Below are positions 34,167-41,823 of a stretch of 64,000 nucleotides of DNA, piece by piece. How positions within the stretch are numbered: position 1 is the first letter of the stretch; every line of letters begins with the position of its first letter. Origin of the DNA: Kribbella rubisoli (lineage in GTDB: Bacteria > Actinomycetota > Actinomycetes > Propionibacteriales > Kribbellaceae). The DNA is taken from assembly GCF_004217145.1 (NCBI RefSeq), contig NZ_SHKR01000013.1:682001-746000 (forward strand). Reading direction: 5' to 3'. Below the pieces are notes generated by a model that was given only the letters and a program-made list of their open reading frames with translations, was not told the origin of the DNA and did not search any database. The position numbers and the translations under genes were made by a program.

Positions 34167-36739
34167 TTCGGGTCCCCGAACTGCGCCTTCGTGAGGAAGG
34201 CGAATTGGGCTGTCTTGGTGGAGCCGTCAGGTTGGGGGATCTTGGCTTCGGGGCCGAGGGTGAAGCCGGTGCGGTGGAAGCGGTCAATGGCTCGGATGTT
34301 GCGTACGTCGGGCTCGACCACCAGGCGCGGATGCCCGAGATGCACGAACACGAACTGTGCAAGGGCTTTCAGCAGGTTGGCGGTGAACCCCGGCTGCGGA
34401 TCACCGGGCGCGATCAGCAGATGTAGCCCGAGATCGCCCGCCTTGATGTCGTACGCCGCACCGGCCGGATCCGTCTGCGGATCATAGGTTTGCAGCAGCG
34501 CAACCGGCACCTCGTCCAGCCGTACGACGTACACGTGATGCGTAGGCACCGAGTCCAGGAAGCGGTACGTGGCAGCGATCTCGTCGCGCGACAGCTCACC
34601 CATACCCCAGTACGTCGCCCGCTCGGCCGTCACCCACTCGTGGATGAGATCGAGGTCCCGCGCCGGATCGGCCTCCTCGAGCCGGACCGTGCCGAAGCCA
34701 TCTACCTCAACCGAATAGCCGCGATCCTCACGACCCGTTGCAGCGACCGCCGGAGCCAACGATCCGCTCAACCACAACGGCAGCTGGTCGTGATGATGCG
34801 GATCCCCGAGTACGCCGGACGCGCCGAGCGGCACGATCCACTTGCTGGCTGAACGATCGGCGAGATCCCAGGCATACCGAGCCGCCGACGCACGAATGCA
34901 GACGTCGGTGAGCCCCGGCAGACTCGATGTCGACATGACGCAGTGATGATCGCCGGACAGCGCCAGGTCGTAAGGCTCCTCGTCCCGCGTAAACACCGGC
35001 CCGCGCAACGCATGCAACGGCGAGAGTTGATGCGTCTCGCCCCACGGCGGTCGAGGTTTGTGCGCGGCAACCTCTTCCAGCGCCTCCCGCGCCAACCAGC
35101 CGAAGTTGATCTCCGGAAGGTCCGCAGCAACCAGGTTCTCGAGCGCGTACGAGACGTGCGTCAACGGATCCATCCACGGCGCGAACACCTCCGCGACCTC
35201 GGCGTTCTCGAGGACCGTGAAATGATCGGTGAGCCGCGAGATCAAGGCCTTGCGGAGAGCGGCGTACGACGAGGCCGTCGTACTCTCCGCGTCCATGTGA
35301 CGGTCCCAGGCGAGCAGTTCGGTGCGCAGGGCAACGGCCTGCGTGGAGAGGTCCTCGAGGTCGATCAGAAGGTCGAGGATGGAGCGGGCCGAGCCGAGGA
35401 GCGTGTCCTTGTGGATCGACGGCATGTCGTCGACGGCCCAGTCGTTGCGGGCCTTCACCAGTTCGCGGATGCGGTCCGCACGGTGCGTCGCCGCGAACTC
35501 AACGCCCAACGGCGCCGCCAGTTCACGAGCGTTCGCCATCACCGCGGGACCGTCCACGTCCTCCCGCGGCATCGGGTCGTACCAGCCGTCCCACTGATGC
35601 TCCACCTCCCAAGCCGGTACGACGCGCATCCTGTTGCTCGCATGCCGTCGCGGCACCAGCCCCGCCGTACGGTGCAGCAGCCCGCCCGCGGTGTCCGCCG
35701 CCATCACCACATTCACGGGTTCGATCCACTCGTCGAACGCGGAATCGACGTCCGCGACAGTGGTTGCCCGCAGCAACCTAGCCATCACCTGGAACCCGAG
35801 CCGGCCGGTCACCCGCGGCGGGTACCGCAGACTGATGCCGTCCTGGATGATCGGGCCACGCTCGGTCTCGATCACCTCGACCTCGATCGGGGCCGCGCCG
35901 GCGACCTCGACCACCTCACGATGTGCAGCGGCCGGCTTCCAACCGTCCGGGCCCAGGGCCTCCACCCCGGTAGCAGTTCGACGGAGCTGCTCGGCATACA
36001 GATCCTGGTAGTCGGCCATCGCGTTCGTGATCGCCCACGCGACACCGCCCGTGTGCCCGAAGTGTGCCAGCCCGGGAATGCCAGGCACGGCAAGCCCCAG
36101 TACGTCGTACTCCGGGCATGTCAGCCGGATCTGCTGGTAGACGCCCGGGCTCTCGACGTACCGATGCGGATCGCCGGCCACGATCGCCTGACCCGACGCG
36201 GTTTGCGAACCCGGGATCAACCACCCGTTACTTCCGGCCCCATGCGGTCCCTCGGACGTGAACAGGTCCAACGCATCCTCACCGAGATGCCGCGCGACGT
36301 GCGTCCGCCACAACTTGGTCGGGAAGCCGGCGAACAGCACATGCACCGCCAGCCAGATCCCGAGCGGCGTCCACGGCTCCCACTCCTGCAACGTCAACCC
36401 GGTCTCCGCGAACTCCGGCGCCCGCATGGCCCCGCCCGGCAGCGCATGATTCACGCCCTCGACGTACGCCGTGACCCACTCGCGCGTCTCGTCGTCGAGC
36501 GCCTCGAAACACCGCTGAGCCGTGTCGGCCAATCTGGCCTGTCGGGCGAAGACGTCCCACCCGGCCGCCTCGGCGCCGAGGAACGCAGCGCTGGTTCCGA
36601 GATACCTGCGCCGCTCGAGCTCGATCTGCCAGGCACGGTCCCGGGCGGCATTGACGCCCTGCAGATAGACCAACGCAAGAGGGTCGCCGGCTTGAAGGTG
36701 CGGCACGCCGTACGTGTCCCGGAACACTCTCGCATTCAC
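34163..36739 (-). CDS. Penicillin-acylase-family hydrolase fused to a siderophore-type acetyltransferase domain
   Basis: An 858-residue protein. Residues ~1-690 are an Ntn-hydrolase of the penicillin amidase family: N-terminal RDTYGVPHLQAGDPLALVYL, ARDRAWQIELERRR, and the self-cleavage/nucleophile site HGAGSNGWLIPG with Ser170. Residues ~700-858 form a GNAT domain of the IucB/DesC kind (LIHEWVTAERATYWGMGELS, HHVYVVRLDEVPVALLQTYD, VEPDVRNIRAIDRFHRTGF). No signal peptide is seen, so the acylase part is unusually cytosolic. GTG 36739 has GAGG 8 bases upstream. It is divergent from a siderophore-interacting protein around an iron box, so a role in acyl-chain exchange on a hydroxamate siderophore is likely. 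Confidence 0.85.
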   Translation of the reverse strand: MNARVFRDTYGVPHLQAGDPLALVYLQGVNAARDRAWQIELERRRYLGTSAAFLGAEAAGWDVFARQARLADTAQRCFEALDDETREWVTAYVEGVNHALPGGAMRAPEFAETGLTLQEWEPWTPLGIWLAVHVLFAGFPTKLWRTHVARHLGEDALDLFTSEGPHGAGSNGWLIPGSQTASGQAIVAGDPHRYVESPGVYQQIRLTCPEYDVLGLAVPGIPGLAHFGHTGGVAWAITNAMADYQDLYAEQLRRTATGVEALGPDGWKPAAAHREVVEVAGAAPIEVEVIETERGPIIQDGISLRYPPRVTGRLGFQVMARLLRATTVADVDSAFDEWIEPVNVVMAADTAGGLLHRTAGLVPRRHASNRMRVVPAWEVEHQWDGWYDPMPREDVDGPAVMANARELAAPLGVEFAATHRADRIRELVKARNDWAVDDMPSIHKDTLLGSARSILDLLIDLEDLSTQAVALRTELLAWDRHMDAESTTASSYAALRKALISRLTDHFTVLENAEVAEVFAPWMDPLTHVSYALENLVAADLPEINFGWLAREALEEVAAHKPRPPWGETHQLSPLHALRGPVFTRDEEPYDLALSGDHHCVMSTSSLPGLTDVCIRASAARYAWDLADRSASKWIVPLGASGVLGDPHHHDQLPLWLSGSLAPAVAATGREDRGYSVEVDGFGTVRLEEADPARDLDLIHEWVTAERATYWGMGELSRDEIAATYRFLDSVPTHHVYVVRLDEVPVALLQTYDPQTDPAGAAYDIKAGDLGLHLLIAPGDPQPGFTANLLKALAQFVFVHLGHPRLVVEPDVRNIRAIDRFHRTGFTLGPEAKIPQPDGSTKTAQFAFLTKAQFGDPK

Positions 36740-36756
36740 AACGTGCCTCGTTTCAG

Positions 36757-36775
36757 TTAGGTTAGGCTGCGCTAA
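36757..36775. promoter_or_regulatory. Iron box (DtxR/IdeR/DmdR-like operator)
   Basis: TTAGGTTAGGCTGCGCTAA matches the 19-base DtxR-family consensus TTAGGTTAGGCTAACCTAA at 16 positions, with the mismatches at positions 13-15. It lies 18 bases upstream of the GTG of the acylase fusion and 53 bases upstream of the siderophore-interacting protein, so one dimer pair could repress both genes when iron is plentiful. Confidence 0.75.
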
Positions 36776-36828
36776 CTTACGCAGCTACAATCCCTCATCG
36801 CAAGAGCAATTGTCGCCGGAGGTGTGGA

Positions 36829-37533
36829 GTGGGGCACGGCTGGGAAGGCGTGGTGCTCAAGCTGTTTCGCGGGAAGGACTTCGTCTTCACCGTGACCGGT
36901 GCCGAACAGGTCACCGAGCGCTACCGTCGGGTGCATTTCACCGACGGCGGGCTGCTGCAGGCGGTCGGCGTACACCCGACGATGTGGGTGCGACTCTGGT
37001 TCGACAACGCGGGCAAGCCGCACCAGCGCGCGTACACGCTGGTCGATCCGGATATCGAGGCCGGCACGTTCAGCCTGGAGTTCGCGCTGCACGACGGCTG
37101 TGCGAGCGACTGGTCGCGGAAGGCCGAGCCCGGCGCCACGATCGAGGCGACGGTGCAGGGGACCGGCTTCGAGGTGCCGGACCCGCTGCCGGCGCGGATG
37201 CTGGTGATCGGCGACCCGGCCTCGTTGCCCGCGATCAACTCGCTGCTCGCGGTCGCCCCGAAGCTGCCGGCGACGATCTGGTTCGAGACCACGCACGACC
37301 TCGACCAGGAGCTGCCGTTCCGCACCGAGGAGCATCACGACCTGAGGACCGTCCCGCGGTCGCAGCTGGTCGAGCATGTAAAGACCGAGCTCAAGGACCA
37401 GATCAGCCCCGACACGTTCGTCTGGATCGCGTGCGACACCGCGACCACGCGCACGCTCACGGCGTACGTCCTGAAGGATCTCGCCGTGCCGAAGCATCGC
37501 GTGAAGTCCCTCGGCTACTGGAAGGCCGCGTAA
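36829..37533 (+). CDS. Siderophore-interacting protein (FAD-dependent ferric-siderophore reductase)
   Basis: A 234-residue cytosolic flavoprotein of the ViuB/SIP family. The FAD-binding region has HQRAYTLVDPDIEAGTFSLE (RxYTxR-like) and FALHDGCASDWSRKAEPGAT. The C-terminal SIP domain includes MLVIGDPASLPAINSLLAVA and FVWIACDTATTRTLTAYVLK. It releases iron from imported ferric siderophores by reduction. GTG 36829 follows GGAGG with a 6-base spacer. Transcription is probably iron-repressed through the box at 36757-36775. Confidence 0.92.
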   Translation: MGHGWEGVVLKLFRGKDFVFTVTGAEQVTERYRRVHFTDGGLLQAVGVHPTMWVRLWFDNAGKPHQRAYTLVDPDIEAGTFSLEFALHDGCASDWSRKAEPGATIEATVQGTGFEVPDPLPARMLVIGDPASLPAINSLLAVAPKLPATIWFETTHDLDQELPFRTEEHHDLRTVPRSQLVEHVKTELKDQISPDTFVWIACDTATTRTLTAYVLKDLAVPKHRVKSLGYWKAA

Positions 37534-37543
37534 TCTTGCCGGC

Positions 37544-37993
37544 GTGATCACGCCGCTCGACCTGACCGACCACACCCTCGCCGAACGGTTGCTGCAGATC
37601 CAGCACGCCGCGTACGCCGTCGAGGCCGAGCTGATCGGCTTCGACGGCATCCCGCCACTCCAGGAAGACCTGGCCGGACTCATGCAGTCGACAGAGCACT
37701 GGCTCGGCGGGTACGACGGAAGCACGCTGGTCGGCGCGGTCGCGTACGAGTTCCCGGCCGACGACACGGTCGAGATCGCCCGCCTGATCGTCGACCCCGC
37801 CCACGCCCGTCGCGGTCACGGCCGGGCCCTGCTCGACCACCTCGACCAGATCGAACCGCGCCCGGTCAGCCTGGTCTCGACCGGCTCGGCCAACACCCCG
37901 GCGATCAACCTGTACAAATCGCGCGGGTACGCCGAGATCTCTCGCGTCACGATCGCGCCAGGAGTCCAGCTCACCCAGTTCGAGCGTCGGTAG
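37544..37993 (+). CDS. GNAT-family N-acetyltransferase
   Basis: A 149-residue single-domain acetyltransferase. The acetyl-CoA loop is VDPAHARRGHGRALLDHL (R/Q-x-x-G-x-G/A type), preceded by the core strand VEIARLIV and followed by STGSANTPAINLYKSRGYAE. The acceptor is unknown. GTG 37544 lies 10 bases after the siderophore-interacting protein, so the two may be co-transcribed. Its last 23 bases overlap the 3' end of the convergent kinase gene. Confidence 0.88.
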   Translation: MITPLDLTDHTLAERLLQIQHAAYAVEAELIGFDGIPPLQEDLAGLMQSTEHWLGGYDGSTLVGAVAYEFPADDTVEIARLIVDPAHARRGHGRALLDHLDQIEPRPVSLVSTGSANTPAINLYKSRGYAEISRVTIAPGVQLTQFERR

Positions 37994-38828
37994 CCATACG
38001 GCCCTCGGCATAGCGATCCAGCCAGTCCGGCCAAGGCCGGAGCTCGCCGGCCGCCTCCGCGAGTGCGACCAGGACCTGGGCCGTAGTGCCCCGCTCGGCA
38101 GGTTGCTCGGCGAGCAGTTGCCGGATCACGGGAGCAAGAGCCGAGGGTGGAGTCTCGACCCCTTTTGCCTGCGGTACGCCGGTCACTGCCTCGGCGAGTA
38201 CTGCTCCCAGCCCGTACAGATCCATCGCGGCAGAGACCGGCTCGCATGCCTCCTGCTCTGGTGCGGCGTATCCCTCGGTGCCGACCGGGTGGCCCGCCGG
38301 TTGCAGCGAGCCGATCGAGCGCGCGGAGCCGAAGTCCAGCAGGATGGGGCGGCTGTCGCGCAGTACGACGTTCTCCGGTTTGAGATCGAGGTGGGCAAGA
38401 CCCCGGCGATGCAACGAGGCCACGGCGGGGAGAAGCTGTGCGCCGAGTACGGCGGCCTCCTCAGCCGGGAGCGCGCCATTGTCGTCGAGCTCCTCGTCCA
38501 GTGCTGGGCCGTCGACGTACTCCACCACGATGTGTGGCACGGGTTCCTTGGTGCCATCGGCCAGTAGTCGCGGCAGTGCAGGGTGCAGGTTGCCTACCAG
38601 GGCAGCGGTCTCGCGGCACAGCGCTTGCGTCGCTCGCGGCTGGCCGATCTGGTGAGGGCGGGCCAGCTTCAGCACGGCTGGGCTCCAGAGGCTGGGACTC
38701 CAGACGAGCCAAGTCTCACAACGCACCCCGACACCGAGGCGTTCGATCGCGAGGTTCCCACCTGGCACGTCCGAACCTTCCGTGAAGTCCCAAACGGCCA
38801 GACCGTCTTCAGCGTCTACCGGTTCCAT
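37971..38828 (-). CDS. Soluble Ser/Thr protein kinase
   Basis: A 285-residue Hanks-type kinase without a transmembrane segment or extracellular sensor. The Gly-loop is degenerate (LGVGVRCETWLV). The ATP Lys is K54 (AVLKLA), the helix-C Glu E73, the catalytic loop HLDLKPEN is at 146-153 with D148, DFG is at 165-167 and the APE-like YAAPEQ follows. The protein ends after the kinase core, with no lyase or cyclase domain, so it is not a class III/IV lanthipeptide synthetase. ATG 38828 has GGAGG with a 7-base spacer. It follows the Ser/Arg-repeat peptide gene by 65 bases on the same strand and may phosphorylate that peptide or the divergent regulators. Confidence 0.88.
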   Translation of the reverse strand: MEPVDAEDGLAVWDFTEGSDVPGGNLAIERLGVGVRCETWLVWSPSLWSPAVLKLARPHQIGQPRATQALCRETAALVGNLHPALPRLLADGTKEPVPHIVVEYVDGPALDEELDDNGALPAEEAAVLGAQLLPAVASLHRRGLAHLDLKPENVVLRDSRPILLDFGSARSIGSLQPAGHPVGTEGYAAPEQEACEPVSAAMDLYGLGAVLAEAVTGVPQAKGVETPPSALAPVIRQLLAEQPAERGTTAQVLVALAEAAGELRPWPDWLDRYAEGRMATDARTG

Positions 38829-38893
38829 GTCCGTCCTCCGGGCCGGGATGCCGGCCGCCGGGAAGGCCCGACGGCCGGCGGACTCGCCAGTTG

Positions 38894-39010
38894 TCAGCAG
38901 CGGCTACGGCTGCGGCTACGGCTGCGGCTACAGCTACGGCTGTGCGAGCGGCTGTGCTTGTTGTGCCGCTTGTGCCGCTTGTGGTACATCGTCGGTGCGA
39001 TCCTAGGCAT
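38894..39010 (-). CDS. 38-residue His/Arg/Lys/Ser-rich peptide with a C-terminal Ser-Arg repeat
   Basis: Not detected by ordinary ORF calling because of its size. It begins MPRIAPTMYHKRHKRHNKHS and ends with alternating Ser-Arg dipeptides and a terminal Cys (SRSCSRSRSRSRSRC); a second Cys is at position 27. The net charge is strongly positive. ATG 39010 is 5 bases after the stop of the ABC exporter, and the Shine-Dalgarno run GGAAGGGGGTGA includes that TGA, so translation is coupled. The DNA of the repeat is built from CGYAGC hexamers. The kinase gene follows on the same strand. A secreted or modified peptide is inferred; no precursor family is recognised. Confidence 0.7.
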   Translation of the reverse strand: MPRIAPTMYHKRHKRHNKHSRSHSRSCSRSRSRSRSRC

Positions 39011-39015
39011 GGTGT

Positions 39016-40773
39016 TCACCCCCTTCCGCTTGCCCTGCGTTGGCGGAGATCTGCGATGTTCAGTGGTTTGGCCAACTCGTCCTGGAGATCCGGGAGAGAC
39101 AGCGAGACGACGCGGTCGGCGATGGCGCTCAGGGCGCGGTCATGGGTAACGAGCAACACCGTGCGATGGGCGGTCGCGGTCTGGATGGCCTTGACCACCG
39201 CGGCGGCGGATCGGGGATCGAGCGATGCCGTCGGCTCGTCCAGCAGCACCATCGGTGCATATGAGACGACCGCTCGGGCGATGGCGATGCGGCGACGCTG
39301 GCCGCCCGACAGGCGGACACCGCTCTCGCCGAGCGTGGTGTCGTACCCGTGCGGCAAGCGACCGATGAACTCGTCCACCTGTGCGTTCCGGCCGGCTTCG
39401 AGCACGTCGGCGCGGGTGGCCGCCGGGTTGCCGAAGGCAATGTTCTCCGCGACCGTCGCATCGAGTAGCCACGGATCCTGCGGCACATAGGCGAATCGGC
39501 TCCGGACCGTGAGCTGCCGGCAGTACCGCACATTCACTCCGTCGATCAGAACCCTGCCGGTGTTGACCTCGTACAGCCGGAGCAGCAGGTGCAGGACGGT
39601 GCTTTTGCCGATGCCGCTCGGCCCGATCAGACAGACCGTCTCACCTGCGGCGATCCGGAGGTTGAAGTCGTCGAGGACCGGCTGGTCCGGCTCGTACCGG
39701 AACCCGACCTTCTCGAACCGAACATCCTCGACGAGCGGTGGCGCGATCCAGGCGCCGACGCGATCGGTGACTGCCTCGTCGCACTCCAGCACCTCACGCA
39801 CTCTGATCGCACTGGCACCGGCCTTGGCCAGCACCGCCGACAATCGGGTCAGCCCGCGCACCGGCGAGTAGAGGTCGCGCAGGTAGGCCGTCACTACCAG
39901 GAGTCCGCCGACCGTCATGGCGCCGTTCAGCACGGACAGGCCGCCTACGACCAGCACCAGCGCGGAGCCGATCGCCAGCAGGACGTCGGCCACCGGGGTC
40001 CACCGGGCGTCCACTCTGATCGCACGCAGTTCGGCTTCGAGTACTGCGCGGTTGCGGTCGCCGTACTCGCCGGTGGCGTGATCGAGACGACCGAACGCTT
40101 GTACGGCGCGAACGTTGCGCAACAGGTCGGTTGTGGCCCCGGACAACTGCCCGGACTCGGCCCGCGCAGCCTGCTGAGTGGCTCTGATGCGTGCCCGCTG
40201 GCGTACCGCGAGCCCCGCCAGCACCGGTACGACCGCCAGACCGATCAGGAGCAGCGTCGGGTCGAAGGCCAGCAAGAGAACGAGGACACCCACCAGCATC
40301 ACGGCGTCGGGCAGGAAGGAGGTGGTCAGCGCGACCACGCCGTCCAGCACGCGGCCTACGTCGGTGGTCAATCGGGATACGAGTTCACCACTGCGCATCC
40401 GGTCGTGCCACCGTAGTGACCGGGTCATCGCGCGCTCGAACATGGTGGCCCGCAGCGCGGCGCCGATCCGTTCGGCGGCCCCCTCGGCGGTCTGCATGAT
40501 CACCAGCTCGAGCAACCCGTCGACAATGGTGAGACCGACCGAGGCGGCCCCGGCCAGCACCAGCAGCTTGGCCGATCCCATCCCGGCCAGGAACTCGAGG
40601 TGCCCGGTCAAGGGCCGGCCCCCGAGGGCGTAGTCCACTGCCAGCGCCAACGGCCACGGACGCAACAGCGTGATGCCCACCTGCAGTACGACGAGGGTCG
40701 CCGCGGCAGCCAGCGCCGGAGAGTGCGGACGGACCGACGGGCCGGCCACGCTGAGGCTCAGTGGCGCCTTCAT
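39016..40773 (-). CDS. ABC exporter, fused membrane and ATPase domains
   Basis: A 585-residue MsbA/LmrA-type half-transporter. The N-terminal ~300 residues hold six helices (for example LAAAATLVVLQVGITLLRPW, SFLPDAVMLVGVLVLLLAF, LLAIGSALVLVVGGLSVL). The ATPase has Walker A GPSGIGKS (384-391), signature LSGGQ (488-492), Walker B VLLDEP (509-514) and H-loop VTHDRA. There is no C39 leader-peptidase domain, so any peptide cargo would be exported without that cleavage. ATG 40773 faces the divergent two-component system 168 bases away. It is coupled to the downstream peptide gene, its most likely cargo or partner. Confidence 0.92.
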   Translation of the reverse strand: MKAPLSLSVAGPSVRPHSPALAAAATLVVLQVGITLLRPWPLALAVDYALGGRPLTGHLEFLAGMGSAKLLVLAGAASVGLTIVDGLLELVIMQTAEGAAERIGAALRATMFERAMTRSLRWHDRMRSGELVSRLTTDVGRVLDGVVALTTSFLPDAVMLVGVLVLLLAFDPTLLLIGLAVVPVLAGLAVRQRARIRATQQAARAESGQLSGATTDLLRNVRAVQAFGRLDHATGEYGDRNRAVLEAELRAIRVDARWTPVADVLLAIGSALVLVVGGLSVLNGAMTVGGLLVVTAYLRDLYSPVRGLTRLSAVLAKAGASAIRVREVLECDEAVTDRVGAWIAPPLVEDVRFEKVGFRYEPDQPVLDDFNLRIAAGETVCLIGPSGIGKSTVLHLLLRLYEVNTGRVLIDGVNVRYCRQLTVRSRFAYVPQDPWLLDATVAENIAFGNPAATRADVLEAGRNAQVDEFIGRLPHGYDTTLGESGVRLSGGQRRRIAIARAVVSYAPMVLLDEPTASLDPRSAAAVVKAIQTATAHRTVLLVTHDRALSAIADRVVSLSLPDLQDELAKPLNIADLRQRRASGRG

Positions 40774-40914
40774 GCTTCAACCATCGCGGCGTGATCATCA
40801 TTGCGCCATTGCACATTTGGGCTAGCACCTGCCAGTTCGGTTGCTTGCCGTACACCCCTAACTACTGCGAATGCCGGACCGCCCCGAGACCTGCTCACTT
40901 CCGGCGGATGCGCC

Positions 40915-40920
40915 TATGAT
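40915..40920 (+). promoter_or_regulatory. Possible -10 box of the two-component system
   Basis: TATGAT lies 21 bases before ATG 40942 in the divergent exporter/sensor-kinase intergenic region. The region 17-18 bases upstream is only weakly similar to a -35 box. Confidence 0.3.
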
Positions 40921-40941
40921 CCGAAATGGGGGAAATGGCGG

Positions 40942-41823
40942 ATGGGGGCTTTGGGGGAGTTGCGTCGTAGCAGGCCAGTGGATCGAGTGGCATCCGTCGC
41001 CGATCCACTGGATTTACTCGCGATTATGGGACTGGTCATTCTCGTAGCAGCCGCCGCTCTGACCGGCTTCGTGATTCATCGGTCGGGGTCTTCGCTGCTG
41101 GCGATCGGCGGTCTGCCGCTCATCGAGGCGGGCGTGCTTTTCCTGGTGTGGTTGGCGTTCCGGAGGAACCGGCGCCTGCAGCGGGAGCGATTGTGCCGGC
41201 ACGAAGCGCGGGCCCGCGACGTCGAGCGGCGCCGGCTGATCGGTGAATTGCACGACGGCGTGGTGCAGGATCTCGCCGGAATCAATTTCACCCTGGAACG
41301 GCTGCGACTGGGCAGTATGTCCGCCGGTCAGCGCGGCGAGCTGATCGCCGACAGCGCCGCCACGCTGCGGCGCAGTATCGGCACATTGCGAACCCTGTTG
41401 ATCGACAGCTATCCGCCGGACGTGGCCGGGGAAGGGCTCCGTCGCGCGCTGGCAGATTTGGCGGAAGGGCTCGAACGCGCCGGAATGGACGTCCGGCTCG
41501 AGGTCACGCAGGCGGAATATCTGCCGCCGGTGACCTCGGCGCTCATCTTCCGGGCGGCACAGGAGGCTGTTCGGAACGTCGCGATGCACAGCGGCGCCCG
41601 GGAAGTGCTCATCCGGGCGGAGCTCCGGGGTAGGCAGGCGACGCTGGTCGTGGAGGACGACGGCCAAGGGTTCGACCAGGCGCGCTTGCGGCAACGGCTC
41701 AGTTGCGGGCATTTCGGGCTGCGCTCGACCGGCGACCTGATGACGGCCGGCGGCGGCGTCCTGCGAGTCCGCGCCGCGCCGGGCCGCGGCACCACCCTGA
41801 TGGTCGAGGTCCCGGTCGGATGA
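40942..41823 (+). CDS. Sensor histidine kinase, HisKA_3 type, with a minimal extracellular loop
   Basis: A 293-residue membrane kinase. Two helices (about 24-45, LLAIMGLVILVAAAALTGFV, and 51-73, SLLAIGGLPLIEAGVLFLVW) are separated by only ~5 residues (HRSGS), so there is no room for a periplasmic ligand domain. The H-box is RRLIGELHDGVVQDLAGINF with His104. The ATPase has RAAQEAVRNVAMHSGAREVL and VEDDGQGFDQ. Such intramembrane-sensing kinases often respond to envelope stress or to a neighbouring transporter. ATG 40942 is chosen because upstream residues lack family likeness. The stop overlaps the response regulator start (ATGA). Confidence 0.88.
   Translation: MGALGELRRSRPVDRVASVADPLDLLAIMGLVILVAAAALTGFVIHRSGSSLLAIGGLPLIEAGVLFLVWLAFRRNRRLQRERLCRHEARARDVERRRLIGELHDGVVQDLAGINFTLERLRLGSMSAGQRGELIADSAATLRRSIGTLRTLLIDSYPPDVAGEGLRRALADLAEGLERAGMDVRLEVTQAEYLPPVTSALIFRAAQEAVRNVAMHSGAREVLIRAELRGRQATLVVEDDGQGFDQARLRQRLSCGHFGLRSTGDLMTAGGGVLRVRAAPGRGTTLMVEVPVG

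Noticed and set aside
37971..38828. Kinase as a class III/IV lanthipeptide synthetase
   Set aside because: The protein ends after the kinase core; there is no lyase or LanC-like cyclase domain, and the peptide lacks the usual Ser/Thr-Cys ring pattern.
38782..39006. Plus-strand frame with Gly-Tyr-Gly-Cys repeats (GYGCGYGCGYSYGC) opposite the Ser-Arg peptide
   Set aside because: It has no convincing ribosome binding site and runs opposite the start of the kinase gene. The minus-strand frame has a strong Shine-Dalgarno and coupling to the exporter stop. The striking repeat is the complement of the CGYAGC hexamers.
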